Positions 18,361-27,738 of a DNA stretch of 64,000 nucleotides are shown piece by piece. Position numbers and translations under genes: made by a program. Location: the NCBI RefSeq assembly GCF_011516735.1, contig NZ_WOSX01000001.1, positions 62,001 through 126,000 of the forward strand, in the 5' to 3' direction. Numbering within the stretch: position 1 is the stretch's first letter; each line of letters opens with the position of its first letter. Origin of the DNA: Acetobacter fallax. GTDB lineage: Bacteria > Pseudomonadota > Alphaproteobacteria > Acetobacterales > Acetobacteraceae. A model generated the notes under the pieces. The model had not been told where the DNA came from. It saw only the letters and a list, made by a program, of their open reading frames with translations, and ran no database searches.

Positions 18361-19014
18361 ATGAAGATTCTCGGACTGACGGGCGGCATCGGAATGGGCA
18401 AAACGACCGTTGCCCGGATGCTGCGGCAGGGAGGCTTCCCTGTGTTTGACTCTGATGCCGAGGTGCATCGGCTTCAGGGGCCGGGGGGTGCTGCCGTTGA
18501 GGCCATTGGCCGCCTGGTGCCGGCCGCACTGGTTGCCGGGCAGGGCACGAATGCGCGCGGGCGTCTGGCTGGAGCTTCGCTGGATCGGGCGATACTCCGA
18601 CAGGCTGTGATGGCGGATCGGAAACTGATCCGTTTGCTCGAACATATCCTGCACCCGCTGGTATTCGCGGCCCGGGCCCGGTTTTTGCGATGTTGTCGGC
18701 ACAGAGGGGTTCGCTGGGCGGTTCTGGACGTGCCGCTGCTCTTTGAAACAGGAGGAGACCGACGCTGCGATCTCGTTGTCGTCGTGTCAGCGCCAAGGCA
18801 GACCCAGATCAGGCGAATTGCGCGCAGACGTGGAATGAGCATGAGTGAAGCGGCCCGGATGATTGCGCTTCAGATGCCGGACTGCGAGAAGCGGCGACGG
18901 GCCGATGTGGTGATCCGCACGGGGCTGTCGCTGGCCGACACGCGAGCGCAGGTGAGGGCTCTGATCAGGACATTGCGGTCTGATCGCAGCATGGGAAAGG
19001 AAATGCGGACATGA
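18361..19014 (+). CDS. coaE: Dephospho-CoA kinase
   Basis: Catalyses the last step of coenzyme A synthesis, phosphorylating the ribose 3'-OH of dephospho-CoA. The P-loop GLTGGIGMGKTTVARML sits at the N-terminus. FDSDAEVHRL, HPLVF and LDVPLLFETGGDRRCDLVVVV are the expected CoaE motifs. The length of 217 residues is normal. The stop overlaps dnaQ (ATGA, 19011-19014), so both are probably translated from one message with aroE. Confidence 0.96.
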   Translation: MKILGLTGGIGMGKTTVARMLRQGGFPVFDSDAEVHRLQGPGGAAVEAIGRLVPAALVAGQGTNARGRLAGASLDRAILRQAVMADRKLIRLLEHILHPLVFAARARFLRCCRHRGVRWAVLDVPLLFETGGDRRCDLVVVVSAPRQTQIRRIARRRGMSMSEAARMIALQMPDCEKRRRADVVIRTGLSLADTRAQVRALIRTLRSDRSMGKEMRT

Positions 19015-19691
19015 AGCGATCGGTACTGTTTGACACGGAGACGACGGGGCTTGAGGCAACAGGCGGTGATCGCGTCATCGAGATCGCCGCTCTGGAACTG
19101 ATGGGGGATCTGCCGACCGGGCGCACATTCCATGTCATGATTGATCCGGAGAGGGATGTCCCGCCCGAAGCATCCCGCGTGCACGGTTTCACGCGGGCGG
19201 ATCTTGAAGGAAAACCGAAATTTGCAGAAGTCGCTGATGATTTTCTGGCTTTCATCGGTGATGATGAGCTGATTGCTCATAATGCGACGTTCGATTTCGG
19301 GTTTATCAATGCTGAACTGGGCCGGGTCGGGAAGGTTCCGCTCGACGACGCACGAAAAGTCGACACGTTGCTGCTTGCCCGTGAGCGTTTCCCGGGGATG
19401 CCGAACAGTCTCGATGCATTATGCCGACGGTATGGTATCGATCTTTCCGAACGCACGACACATAACGCGCTGCTCGACTGCAAACTTCTGGCGGATGTTT
19501 ATGTCGAACTGATGGGCGGTCGTCAGCATGGGCTGGGGCTCGGCGGGCTTGACGGAGAAGACACGTTGCAGGCTGTGCGCTACACGGGGACGATGACACG
19601 CAGGCCGATCTTCATTGTTCCCGATGAAAAGACACTGGCGGCGCACGACGCTTTTGTGGATGCGATGCCGGAGCCTGTCTGGAAGCAGTGA
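19011..19691 (+). CDS. dnaQ: DNA polymerase III epsilon subunit (3'-5' proofreading exonuclease)
   Basis: The proofreading subunit of the replicative polymerase. The DEDDh exonuclease motifs are visible: FDTETTGL (Exo I), LIAHNATFDFGFIN (Exo II) and HNALLDCKLLADVY (Exo III, with the catalytic His). The C-terminal tail that contacts the alpha subunit is short. It ends convergently with the sensor kinase gene, only 16 bases away. Assignment is firm. Confidence 0.95.
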   Translation: MKRSVLFDTETTGLEATGGDRVIEIAALELMGDLPTGRTFHVMIDPERDVPPEASRVHGFTRADLEGKPKFAEVADDFLAFIGDDELIAHNATFDFGFINAELGRVGKVPLDDARKVDTLLLARERFPGMPNSLDALCRRYGIDLSERTTHNALLDCKLLADVYVELMGGRQHGLGLGGLDGEDTLQAVRYTGTMTRRPIFIVPDEKTLAAHDAFVDAMPEPVWKQ

Positions 19692-19707
19692 GGACGGAGA
19701 GACGCTC

Positions 19708-21309
19708 TTACGCCACAAGAGTCACTCTGACCGCCAGCCCCTGAGGCTTGCGATTATAGAGCATTACATCGCCGCCCTGGCCCCGGATGATGGTTCGGGT
19801 AATAGACAATCCGAGACCGGTGCCTCCGGTTTCACGATTGCGGCTTTCTTCGGCCCGCACAAAAGGCTCGAACATGCGTTCGAGATCAGCTGGCGGCAGG
19901 CCCGGGCCTTCATCCTCGATAAGGACGGTGACGTATCCGTCTTCCGGTTTTGAAAGGGTGACGGTGGCGCTGCCGCCATAGATGATGGCGTTGTTGACCA
20001 GATTCATGAATGCACGCTTCAGAGCCAGTGGGCGTCCGCGGATGATGACGGGCGGCGGATCGCCGGCCAGAATGATCCGGTCCGCGTCGTCGGGACGACT
20101 TTCACCGACATCGTCTACAACTGTCGCAAGCAGCGCCGTGAGATCGAGCGGCGTTACGGCTTCGCGGGCGGAACTGTCACGACCGAACGCAAGTGTCGAT
20201 TCGACCATGGCGGACAGTTCATTAAGATCCTTGAGAAATTTCTCTCTCATTTCATCGTCTTCGATGAATTCGGCCCTCAGTTTCAGCCGGGTGATCGGCG
20301 TGCGCAGATCATGGCCGATTGCCGTCAGAAGATGTGTTCTCTCCAAAATATAGCGTCGGATACGGACTGCCATGGCGTTGAAGGCGGCGGCGGCCCGGGC
20401 AATCTCGGTTGGCCCGTTTTGCGGAAGTTGCGGGCTGCTCGCGTCCGGTGCGAAAGCTTCGGCGGCAGCGGCGAGTGTTCCGACAGGCGCAATCATCCGC
20501 CTCATGCCCCAGATGATGAGGATGCAGCCACCGGCGGTCATAAGGCCAAATGCGATCGGAAAAGCCGGAGAACTGAACGGGGTGGGAACAGGCAGGCGGT
20601 AGCGTATGACAAGCCAGCGCGTGTCTCCGGGCAACAGAAGCGCCATGCCTCGTCTGCGGGTGTGTCTGTCCGGCAGCGTTACCACGCGTTGAGGATGCCA
20701 GCGAGACAGGAGAAAAGGGGGGTGATGTCCATCCATTCGGGGATCACACTGTGGACCACGAATGGGAAAACGGGGTGTATTCAGGCCGGGAGCACCACCT
20801 TTACCATCCGGCATATCGGCTGACGGAAAATCCATCGACGGACCACCGCCGCCCATAGGGCCGCCGGGACCTCTGAATGCATCGTCCGGCCGGTGCGGGC
20901 CGCCGGGTCCGGACTGAAATCCTGCAGGCCCACCGGGTGGTCCGTCAGGAAAACCTCCCGGAATGAAAAGCAGACGGCGGAAATCCGGCGCTGATACTTC
21001 AAAAGTCATATCAGCATCAGGCCGGTCAGCCAGTCTTACTCTGAAACCGGTGGGCAACTGGAGATCTCTTACTTCGTCGGCTCTGTCTTCCGGGCTTGCT
21101 TCTGCGACGGTGCGGTACGCCATAATGGCATGGGTCACAGCCTGATGGGATGCGAGGCGATCGTCAAAGGCGAGCCGATCAAGCGTCTCAATTGTGAGAC
21201 CGACGATTTCCAGCACGGCGAAACCGACAATCAGCAGCAGACTGGTGCGGGCCGCCAGTGATGCGGGCAACAGCGGGTGGCGGGAGAGCCAGTCGGAAAT
21301 TACCTTCAT
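19708..21309 (-). CDS. Sensor histidine kinase with Gly/Pro-rich periplasmic segment
   Basis: An inner-membrane EnvZ-type histidine kinase, partner of the response regulator upstream. TM1 is about residues 22-42 and TM2 about 247-269, followed by a HAMP segment. The phospho-acceptor His333 lies in AIGHDLRTPITRLKLR. The ATPase boxes are MNLVNNAIIYGG (N), EDEGPGLPP (G1) and TGGTGLGLSI (G2). The periplasmic domain contains a long run rich in glycine and proline (about 117-198: GPPGGPAGFQSGPGGP, then GPMGGGG), which is unusual for a sensor and has no recognised ligand fold. It is transcribed after the regulator, with a 76-base gap. Confidence 0.92.
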   Translation of the reverse strand: MKVISDWLSRHPLLPASLAARTSLLLIVGFAVLEIVGLTIETLDRLAFDDRLASHQAVTHAIMAYRTVAEASPEDRADEVRDLQLPTGFRVRLADRPDADMTFEVSAPDFRRLLFIPGGFPDGPPGGPAGFQSGPGGPHRPDDAFRGPGGPMGGGGPSMDFPSADMPDGKGGAPGLNTPRFPIRGPQCDPRMDGHHPPFLLSRWHPQRVVTLPDRHTRRRGMALLLPGDTRWLVIRYRLPVPTPFSSPAFPIAFGLMTAGGCILIIWGMRRMIAPVGTLAAAAEAFAPDASSPQLPQNGPTEIARAAAAFNAMAVRIRRYILERTHLLTAIGHDLRTPITRLKLRAEFIEDDEMREKFLKDLNELSAMVESTLAFGRDSSAREAVTPLDLTALLATVVDDVGESRPDDADRIILAGDPPPVIIRGRPLALKRAFMNLVNNAIIYGGSATVTLSKPEDGYVTVLIEDEGPGLPPADLERMFEPFVRAEESRNRETGGTGLGLSITRTIIRGQGGDVMLYNRKPQGLAVRVTLVA

Positions 21310-21385
21310 TGCCGGACCAGCGCCTCAGGCCATAACTGTTCTTTTGTCACGTGACATTCCGCTCGTAATGCCGGAAGAGGGAGGC

Positions 21386-22102
21386 TCAGCGGCGTTCGAC
21401 ATCGGCGGCGAGAACGTATCCTCCTCCGCGAACAGTCTTAATCAGCTGAGCGTTTCGGCCGTCATCTTCCAGCTTACGGCGCAGGCGGCTGACGGCGACG
21501 TCAATTGCGCGATCAAACGGACCGGCCTGCCGACCACGCAGAAGATCGAGCAGCATATCCCGGGTCAGCACGCGGTTTGCACGCTCCAGCAGGGCAAGCA
21601 GCAGATCATATTCGCCGCCGGTCAGCGGCACTTCGACCCCAGCCGGATTGAGGAGACGGCGGCGGGCGATTTCAAGCGTCCAGCCGGCAAAGACGATTTC
21701 ACGGGTTTCACCGTTACCCTGTTCCTGCGTTTCGGTAGCGCGGCGCAGTACTGCCCGGATACGGGCGAGAAGCTCCCGCGGGTTGAAAGGTTTGGCGACG
21801 TAATCATCGGCGCCCAGTTCGAGACCGATGATCCGGTCTGTGTCATCGCCCATGGCTGTGAGCATGATGATCGGGATGTTGGTCTGGGAGCGGAGCCACC
21901 TCGCAACATCAAGGCCCGATTCGCCAGGCAGCATGAGATCGAGCACGACGAGGTGATAATGTCCCTGACTCCACACGCGCCGGGCTTCCCGCCCATCCCG
22001 TGCGCTGGTCACACGCATCTGATTGCGTTCGAGAAATTTCGACAGAAGATCGCGAATCTCACGATCGTCGTCGATGACCAGTATATGAGGTGTTTGCTCC
22101 AT
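21386..22102 (-). CDS. OmpR/PhoB-family response regulator
   Basis: A DNA-binding response regulator. The receiver domain starts HILVIDDDREIRDLL with the acidic pair, the phospho-Asp is in LVVLDLMLPGESGLDV, and the conserved Lys is in DDYVAKPFNPRELLARI. A winged-helix domain follows, with LTGGEYDLLLALLERANRVL, SRLRRKLEDD and TVRGGGYVL. I prefer the ATG at 22102. An in-frame ATG at 22150 would add 16 unsupported residues. It lies upstream of, and probably with, the cognate kinase. Target genes are unknown. The divergent PRC-barrel gene is a candidate. Confidence 0.93.
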   Translation of the reverse strand: MEQTPHILVIDDDREIRDLLSKFLERNQMRVTSARDGREARRVWSQGHYHLVVLDLMLPGESGLDVARWLRSQTNIPIIMLTAMGDDTDRIIGLELGADDYVAKPFNPRELLARIRAVLRRATETQEQGNGETREIVFAGWTLEIARRRLLNPAGVEVPLTGGEYDLLLALLERANRVLTRDMLLDLLRGRQAGPFDRAIDVAVSRLRRKLEDDGRNAQLIKTVRGGGYVLAADVERR

Positions 22103-22237
22103 GCTGCATTTATAAAACAGGAATCGATCCCTGTGCAGATCGTGTTTCATTCCGTTTCACTTCGGGATAAGCCGAAGAGATAACGGTCTTAACCATGGGT
22201 TTTCAGCCGGATTTCAGGGGCATTGGAGATATGATGC

Positions 22238-23056
22238 ATGAGTGCTTCTGATTCCACTCCGACGACGCTGCGGATCGGAATGTTCTGCGCGGCTCTGCTT
22301 CTGACAGCCGGCTCATCCGGCAAGGCGCATGGGCGCGATGCCGGCTCCACAGGTGAATCAGGCCCCACGAGCGTTATTCGACCACAGGCGGAGGGCGAGC
22401 CTGAGGGAAATGCTTCGCCGGAAGCATCCGCTTCGGCCCGATCATCTGCGAATTCGACCCGCGATATGTCGACCGGCGATAGCCCTGAGCAGCCAATTCC
22501 GGTCGTGCCATTGCAGAGACAGACCGTGCCGGACGCTGAAAGACGCAATATCTCTCCCGCGGGTGAAATCGTTGCACTGCCTCTTGGTGGTTTGCTGGAC
22601 CGGCAGGTGCGGGCCGTTGATCATGGCCCGCTTGGACGCATTGTCGACGTACTTGCCGGAGTCGACGGCCAGGTCAGGGCCGTCGTTGTCGATATTGGCG
22701 GCTTTCTGGGGGTCGGAAATCGGCGTGTTGCGATTGCCTGGTCGCTCCTTGCTCCTGATCATTCAGATCCCAGACGCCCGATCACGATTCTTGCCCCGTC
22801 CGTCGTCATTCGGGGCGCTCCGGAGTACAATCCTGCCTCGTCCATGACACAAATCCTTAACGGTCCGCATGTGGCGCTGCCACCCGCTGATGAGGGCAAC
22901 GGGAAAAGACCCGATTCATCCGATAATCCGATGGATGAAACACCTGCCATCCAGGTGAAACCACTCCAAAAGGAAGGGGAACAGACGGAAAAAGAAGCAG
23001 CCCCTTCGGAACCACCGGCGCAGACGCAGGTACCTGCGTCCATACACAATCGATAA
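22238..23056 (+). CDS. Exported PRC-barrel domain protein
   Basis: A predicted secreted or periplasmic protein of 272 residues. The N-terminus has a hydrophobic signal-like stretch (IGMFCAALLLTAGSSGKAHG). A low-complexity Ser/Glu/Pro region follows, then a PRC-barrel-like segment (about 105-165): LPLGGLLDRQVRAVDHGPLG, VVDIGGFLGVGNRRVAIAW. The tail is rich in Pro, Glu and Lys. A GGAG site stands 9 bases before the ATG. It diverges from the two-component system, so control by it is possible. No precise function can be given. Confidence 0.7.
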   Translation: MSASDSTPTTLRIGMFCAALLLTAGSSGKAHGRDAGSTGESGPTSVIRPQAEGEPEGNASPEASASARSSANSTRDMSTGDSPEQPIPVVPLQRQTVPDAERRNISPAGEIVALPLGGLLDRQVRAVDHGPLGRIVDVLAGVDGQVRAVVVDIGGFLGVGNRRVAIAWSLLAPDHSDPRRPITILAPSVVIRGAPEYNPASSMTQILNGPHVALPPADEGNGKRPDSSDNPMDETPAIQVKPLQKEGEQTEKEAAPSEPPAQTQVPASIHNR

Positions 23057-23161
23057 TCGGGTGATAAAGCGAGCCTTTGTCCAGGTCGCCTGTGGCTCCG
23101 CTCACAGGAGGGATGTGTCGTCTTTTGCGCTGTTCACGACAGCCGCACCGGATAGCGCATC

Positions 23162-24403
23162 ATGTTAAAGAAAATCCCGGTTAACAGTGCTTACGGCCTG
23201 GATGGCGTCAGTTTCTTTGTCGCCAATCTGCAGGCTGCGTTTGGGCCGTTTGTCGCGGTCTATCTGACTGGCGAGCACTGGACCCAGGGAGAAATCGGCG
23301 TTGCGCTGAGCATCGGTTCCATCACCGCGATGGTGAGTCAGGTGCCTGCCGGCGCTCTGGTGGATGCATTACGCAATAAGCGGCTGGTGGCGGAATTTTC
23401 AGTTATTGCGATCATTCTGTCCTGTCTGGTTATGGCCCTTATGCCGCAACGCCTGCCGGTGGCGATCGCAGAAGTGCTGCACGGGCTGGCCAGTTGCACG
23501 CTTAATCCGGCGATCAGCGCGCTAACGCTTGCGGTGGTCGCGACCTGGATTGCCCGCAATCCGGATCGGGCGACCGGGGCGCTCGGGGTCCGGTTTGGTC
23601 GTAACGCCAGTTTTGCCGCGATCGGCAATGCTGTTTCCGCTGGCCTCATGGGGGCGGTGGGTTACTGGTCTTCAGCCCGGGCGACGTTTTTTCTCGGTGC
23701 GGTGATGGCGGCACCCGGACTCTTCGCCCTGCGCATGATCGAACCGTCAGAGCCTCCCGTGGATGAAAGTGCGTCCGCGCTGGCCGAAGGAGAAACGCCT
23801 CAACAGGCCAGAGGGGTCTCGCTTCTGAAGTTGTTGCGTGAGCCTGGTTTGTTTGCGTTCGCGCTTTGCGTGATTTTTTTTCATCTCTCGAATGCTGCGA
23901 TGCTGCCTCTCGCAGCGGGGCAGATCACTAAGGATGCCGGCCGATCCGCCGAGCTTGTGATTGCGGCCTGTATTCTCGGACCGCAATTGCTTGGAGCTCT
24001 GGTATCTCCGTGGATTGGCCGCTGGGCGGAAACGATCGGACGACGACCGGTGATGCTGGTGACCTTTGCGGCGCTTCCTGTGCGGGGAGTTCTGCTTAGC
24101 CTGACGTCCGACCCCTGGCTGGTCATGCCGATCCAGATGCTGGACGGGTTAAGTTCCGCTTCATTTGGAGTCATGTTTCCACTGGTGACGGCTGATCTCA
24201 CACGCCGCAGCGGTCATTTCAATCTGTGTATGGGGGTGCTCGGGCTGGCTATGGGCCTGGGCGCCAGTTTCAGCACAACGCTTGCCGGTCTGGTCGCCGA
24301 CAGTTCTTTACGTGATGCATTTCTGCTGCTGGCGGCTGCCGGCGGGATCTGTGTTCTGCTGGTAGCGTTGCTTATGGGTGAGACAAGCAGAACGAGCGCC
24401 TGA
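23162..24403 (+). CDS. MFS transporter
   Basis: A 413-residue inner-membrane carrier of the major facilitator superfamily with about 12 hydrophobic segments. Two halves of six segments are separated by a hydrophilic loop near residues 195-225 (SEPPVDESASALAEGETPQQ). The motif A-like loop reads GALVDALRNKRL, and the second half has IGRWAETIGRRPVM. It resembles drug/H+ antiporters, but the substrate cannot be read. It stands alone between the PRC-barrel gene and a small membrane protein. Confidence 0.85.
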   Translation: MLKKIPVNSAYGLDGVSFFVANLQAAFGPFVAVYLTGEHWTQGEIGVALSIGSITAMVSQVPAGALVDALRNKRLVAEFSVIAIILSCLVMALMPQRLPVAIAEVLHGLASCTLNPAISALTLAVVATWIARNPDRATGALGVRFGRNASFAAIGNAVSAGLMGAVGYWSSARATFFLGAVMAAPGLFALRMIEPSEPPVDESASALAEGETPQQARGVSLLKLLREPGLFAFALCVIFFHLSNAAMLPLAAGQITKDAGRSAELVIAACILGPQLLGALVSPWIGRWAETIGRRPVMLVTFAALPVRGVLLSLTSDPWLVMPIQMLDGLSSASFGVMFPLVTADLTRRSGHFNLCMGVLGLAMGLGASFSTTLAGLVADSSLRDAFLLLAAAGGICVLLVALLMGETSRTSA

Positions 24404-24583
24404 GTTCCTCTCTGACATCATAGCATCGGTCAGGTTATGCGCAGTTGATATGCTTTCGGAGATTTCCGGCAGCAATCACTCATTGAGTGAAAACCCGGTC
24501 GATGGCGCGCCGTTATAACAACAAGGCGTATCACCTTGCGACATGATGCGCGGTCCGATGAAACGGCTTCCGGAGAAACAGTC

Positions 24584-24739
24584 ATGCTCGGCACAATCCT
24601 TATTATTATTCTGATTCTGATGCTTCTTGGTGCGTTGCCCAGCTGGCCATACAGTATGGGATGGGGATACTATCCGTCGAGCACATTGGGGATGATCCTG
24701 GTTATTGTGATCATTCTCGTACTGCTTGGACGCTTGTGA
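24584..24739 (+). CDS. DUF3309 family mini membrane protein
   Basis: A 51-residue protein with two hydrophobic helices (GTILIIILILMLLGALPSW and GMILVIVIILVLLGRL) joined by a Trp/Tyr-rich turn. This is the typical DUF3309 layout. The ATG at 24584 is preferred because GGAGAAA precedes it at normal spacing. A longer in-frame ORF opens at 24536 but has no family N-terminus. The protein probably sits in the inner membrane as a helical hairpin. The role of the family is unknown. Confidence 0.8.
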   Translation: MLGTILIIILILMLLGALPSWPYSMGWGYYPSSTLGMILVIVIILVLLGRL

Positions 24740-24809
24740 CACAGAAAAAATATAGAAATCAGATAATTATCATTAGAATCTGATTTCACCTCTGAAGTTC
24801 TGAAACGAC

Positions 24810-24849
24810 ATCCGGGTAACGCCCCGTACGCTGGTGACGTTACCCGGAT
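24810..24849. terminator. 12-bp perfect inverted repeat between convergent genes
   Basis: Arms ATCCGGGTAACG (24810-24821) and CGTTACCCGGAT (24838-24849) with a 16-base loop, between the DUF3309 gene and the cysK stop. The plus-strand sequence after it is only loosely T-rich (TTATT), so termination is likely but not textbook. Confidence 0.45.
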
Positions 24850-24896
24850 TTATTCTGATATCTTTTAAAATCAGTCGATTACGAAAATTTCCTTGT

Positions 24897-25937
24897 TCAC
24901 TCATCAAGCCAGAATGGAACAGGAAGATTTTTGGCGCGCAGAAATTCCGGGTTGAAGAGTTTGGACTGATAACGAGTTCCCCCGTCACAGAGGATCGTTG
25001 CAATCCGATGACCCGGGCCCAGTGTGCGGGCAAGACGGATTGCAGCAGCAACATTGATCCCGGACGAGCCGCCGACTGACAGACCTTCGTGAATGAGAAG
25101 GCTGTAAATCTGTTCGAGTGCTTCCGGGTCGCCGATCCGCTCTGCATCATCAATGATCGCCCCCTCAAGATTGGCTGTGACCCGGGACTGGCCGATCCCT
25201 TCGGTCACTGACGATCCGCTGATGGACAGATCGTTCGACTTTACCCAGCCATAGAGACCCGACCCTTCAGGATCAGCCAGAACGATCTTCGGGCGGGTCA
25301 CCCCGGCTGCTTTCGCTGCGTCGGCGAGACCGAACCCTGTTCCGGCCAGCGTTCCGCCCGTTCCGCAAGCGCAGGTAAACGCATCGATCCGTCCCTCCAT
25401 CTGCTGCCAGATTTCCGGAGCTGTTGTCAGGCGATGGCCCTCACGGTTGGCGATGTTGTCGAACTGATTGGCCCAGAGCCAGCCATTCTCCTCAGAGAGA
25501 CGACGCGACACATGCACGTAGTTTCCCTGGTCACGATATGGCTTTGCCGGGACGAGACGAAGATCAGCACCGATCATACGCAGGAAGTCGATCTTTTCCT
25601 GACTCTGTGTCTCAGGCATGACGATAACGCTTTTGTAGCCACGGGCATTGGCAACGAGAGTGATGCCAATGCCCGTATTGCCGGCTGTACCCTCAACAAT
25701 CGTGCCGCCAGACTCAAGTTCACCGCGCGTCTCAGCATCCGCGATGATGGCAAGAGCAGCACGGTCCTTCACAGAGCCGCCGGGGTTCATGAATTCGGCC
25801 TTACCGAAGATGTCACAGCCAGTGGCATCCGATGCCCTGCTGAGGCGGATCAGAGGTGTTCCGCCAACAGCGGAGGCCATGTCCGCAGACGGGGTTTTCC
25901 AGCCGTGACGAGTGAGAGAGTCAGGTTCCGGAGTCAT
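24897..25937 (-). CDS. cysK: Cysteine synthase A (O-acetylserine sulfhydrylase)
   Basis: A PLP enzyme that makes L-cysteine from O-acetylserine and sulfide. The PLP lysine is in MNPGGSVKDRAAL. EGTAGNTGIG binds the substrate carboxylate, and CGTGGTLAGTG and GGSSGINVAAAIRL cradle the phosphate. At 346 residues it is slightly longer than E. coli CysK because of an extended N-terminus and a C-terminal ~30-residue tail. A cystathionine beta-synthase-like role is less likely given CysK-type length and absence of a CBS domain. It is monocistronic on the minus strand. Confidence 0.92.
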   Translation of the reverse strand: MTPEPDSLTRHGWKTPSADMASAVGGTPLIRLSRASDATGCDIFGKAEFMNPGGSVKDRAALAIIADAETRGELESGGTIVEGTAGNTGIGITLVANARGYKSVIVMPETQSQEKIDFLRMIGADLRLVPAKPYRDQGNYVHVSRRLSEENGWLWANQFDNIANREGHRLTTAPEIWQQMEGRIDAFTCACGTGGTLAGTGFGLADAAKAAGVTRPKIVLADPEGSGLYGWVKSNDLSISGSSVTEGIGQSRVTANLEGAIIDDAERIGDPEALEQIYSLLIHEGLSVGGSSGINVAAAIRLARTLGPGHRIATILCDGGTRYQSKLFNPEFLRAKNLPVPFWLDE

Positions 25938-26146
25938 CGTATCTGCCTTTCATCCTGGTGCGACCGGGCTAGCGCGAGTTGGCACGGTGTGCAATTGGCC
26001 ACGGATGTATTGCGTCTGATGTTTTATGCTGGCCGGATCGCCAGGCTTTGCCGGTGCCATGTTTTTCGGGAGGCCGATTTCATGCCAGACGGAGGCAGAT
26101 GGGGTCTGGTCAGGGTTTTCAGGCTGGTTAATAAGGAATGCTGACT

Positions 26147-26554
26147 ATGATTGATGATGTGTCACCGCAGGCTACATGGCAGGCTCTGGAAGAAAATTCT
26201 GCGGCTCAGCTCATTGACGTGCGCACGCCGGCTGAATGGCTTTTCGTTGGAATGCCTGATGTTTCTCAGATCGGGCGCGCAGTTCACCCGGTGAGCTGGC
26301 AACTGCCGGGCGGACTGGTGAACAGTCAGTTCCTGGAAGAATTGTCGGCTACCGGTGCGACAGAAGGACAGCCGCTCTATTTCATCTGCCGTTCGGGCTC
26401 ACGTAGCCGCGCAGCAGCCAAGGCCGCAAAACAGGCAGGTTTCGGTCCGGTTTTCAATGTAGCTGACGGCTTTGAGGGACCACTGGATGCCCATTCGCAT
26501 CGCGGGGGATCTGCGGGATGGAAAGCGGCGGGTTTGCCCTGGCAGCAGCACTAA
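26147..26554 (+). CDS. Rhodanese-like sulfurtransferase domain protein
   Basis: A single rhodanese domain of about 135 residues. The substrate loop carries the active cysteine in YFICRSGSRSRAAAKA, and the N-terminal QLIDVRTPAEW is the CH2A-type motif. The ATG at 26147 is chosen because AAGGA lies about 9 bases before it. The ATG at 26138 is too close to that site. It could pass persulfide sulfur between acceptors. The neighbouring cysteine synthase gives a loose sulfur-metabolism context, but the genes diverge. Confidence 0.88.
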   Translation: MIDDVSPQATWQALEENSAAQLIDVRTPAEWLFVGMPDVSQIGRAVHPVSWQLPGGLVNSQFLEELSATGATEGQPLYFICRSGSRSRAAAKAAKQAGFGPVFNVADGFEGPLDAHSHRGGSAGWKAAGLPWQQH

Positions 26555-26571
26555 ATCAGATTGCCATTCAG

Positions 26572-26601
26572 GATTTGCAGATGGTGTGGCGTCTGCAAAT
26601 C
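26572..26601. repeat. 10-bp perfect inverted repeat
   Basis: GATTTGCAGA and TCTGCAAATC (26572-26581 / 26592-26601) with a 10-base spacer, between the convergent rhodanese and DUF2272 genes. No T-run follows on either strand. It could be a weak terminator or a protein-binding dyad. Confidence 0.4.
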
Positions 26602-26645
26602 TCATGTCTGACGTGGTTTTACGTGATGAGAACCCGGCCGGGCAG

Positions 26646-27554
26646 TTACTGACCTGCGTCGGGTTCCACGTCAGAATCGTAGATCACTTCAAGCACTGCG
26701 CACCAGGGATAACGCGAGTCATAGCTCTTGCCATCGGGCGAGGCGACGGCGCCATTCGCATCCGTCGGAACATGCGTCAGAGTGACCGCGTCGTCGATAT
26801 TGCCGCCGATGATGCTGAGCTGCCGACCGAATGGCTGGCCATTTTGTCCGGTTGCGACGACAATTCCACAATGAGCGGGAAAGCCGTACCGTGTGGGAAG
26901 TTTCGAGAATTGCACCGATTTACTGCCTCCGCGACCGGTGCAGATGAGGTCCCCGAGCTTAGGGACGTAAGCGCCAGGATCATGCGCGCGAAGTCCTGTG
27001 GCCTGCCCGGAGGCTGCTGCGTTAATATAGGTTGAATGGTTGGGCGAGTAGGGGAAGCGGTCATTGGCACCGGCAACCCGCATCACGTACGATATAAAAG
27101 CCGCCGACCAGGCGTAATGCCCGTCGTGGATCAGATTGAACAGACTTCCATTCGCGTCATATTTCCCACTCCAGGCAACCTCGGTTTCCTGCGGATCCTG
27201 TCCGATCCACCAATATTCGCCGACACGCTGCCACAGACCAGGCGCTCTTTCAGGCTTCACGCTGCCAATTGTCGGCTCTGGACGCAGTTCCGGATCATCA
27301 TCATTCACTGGCATGCCGAAAAGCCGCCATTCGCGCATTGCGATTGCAACGACATCCTGACGGTTAAAGGGGACAAAATTACGGGTCGCAAAATCCGGAA
27401 CATGCGGATCCCAGGCGACCGGTCCGGAACTATTTCTATATTGCGCGGTTGGAGTCTGTGCCGGCGTCTGACTGACCTGAGAACGGGGGGCACAGGCAGC
27501 GACACTGAGAGCAAGGAAAAGGGCGGCAGGCTTACGAAACACCAGATTGTCCAT
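26646..27554 (-). CDS. DUF2272 domain lipoprotein
   Basis: A predicted lipoprotein with lipobox LSVAAC (Cys21) after a short signal starting at the ATG at 27554. An open frame reaches 27704, but its extra 50 residues lack signal character. The mature part shows DVVAIAMREWRLFG, GEYWWIGQDPQETEVAWSG, HYAWSAAFISYVMRVAGA, KLGDLICTGRGG and AHCGIVVATG. The spaced Cys and His are reminiscent of a papain/NlpC-like amidase fold, as expected for DUF2272. A cell-wall peptidase role is inferred only. Confidence 0.78.
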   Translation of the reverse strand: MDNLVFRKPAALFLALSVAACAPRSQVSQTPAQTPTAQYRNSSGPVAWDPHVPDFATRNFVPFNRQDVVAIAMREWRLFGMPVNDDDPELRPEPTIGSVKPERAPGLWQRVGEYWWIGQDPQETEVAWSGKYDANGSLFNLIHDGHYAWSAAFISYVMRVAGANDRFPYSPNHSTYINAAASGQATGLRAHDPGAYVPKLGDLICTGRGGSKSVQFSKLPTRYGFPAHCGIVVATGQNGQPFGRQLSIIGGNIDDAVTLTHVPTDANGAVASPDGKSYDSRYPWCAVLEVIYDSDVEPDAGQ

Positions 27555-27738
27555 CCACAGGCCGGCGCATCGTTCCGGCTTAATAACGTAAGAAGACGAC
27601 ACGCGGCCACGTGAAACGAGAATCGTGTCTTTAACGATGTCTTTACAGCGTTGATATGGGGACCGAAAGAGCTGCTGCAGCCAATCTCCGGGCGAAATGC
27701 GCAACAGCAGCTATCAGCGACCAGCTTCGGCTGCGAAA

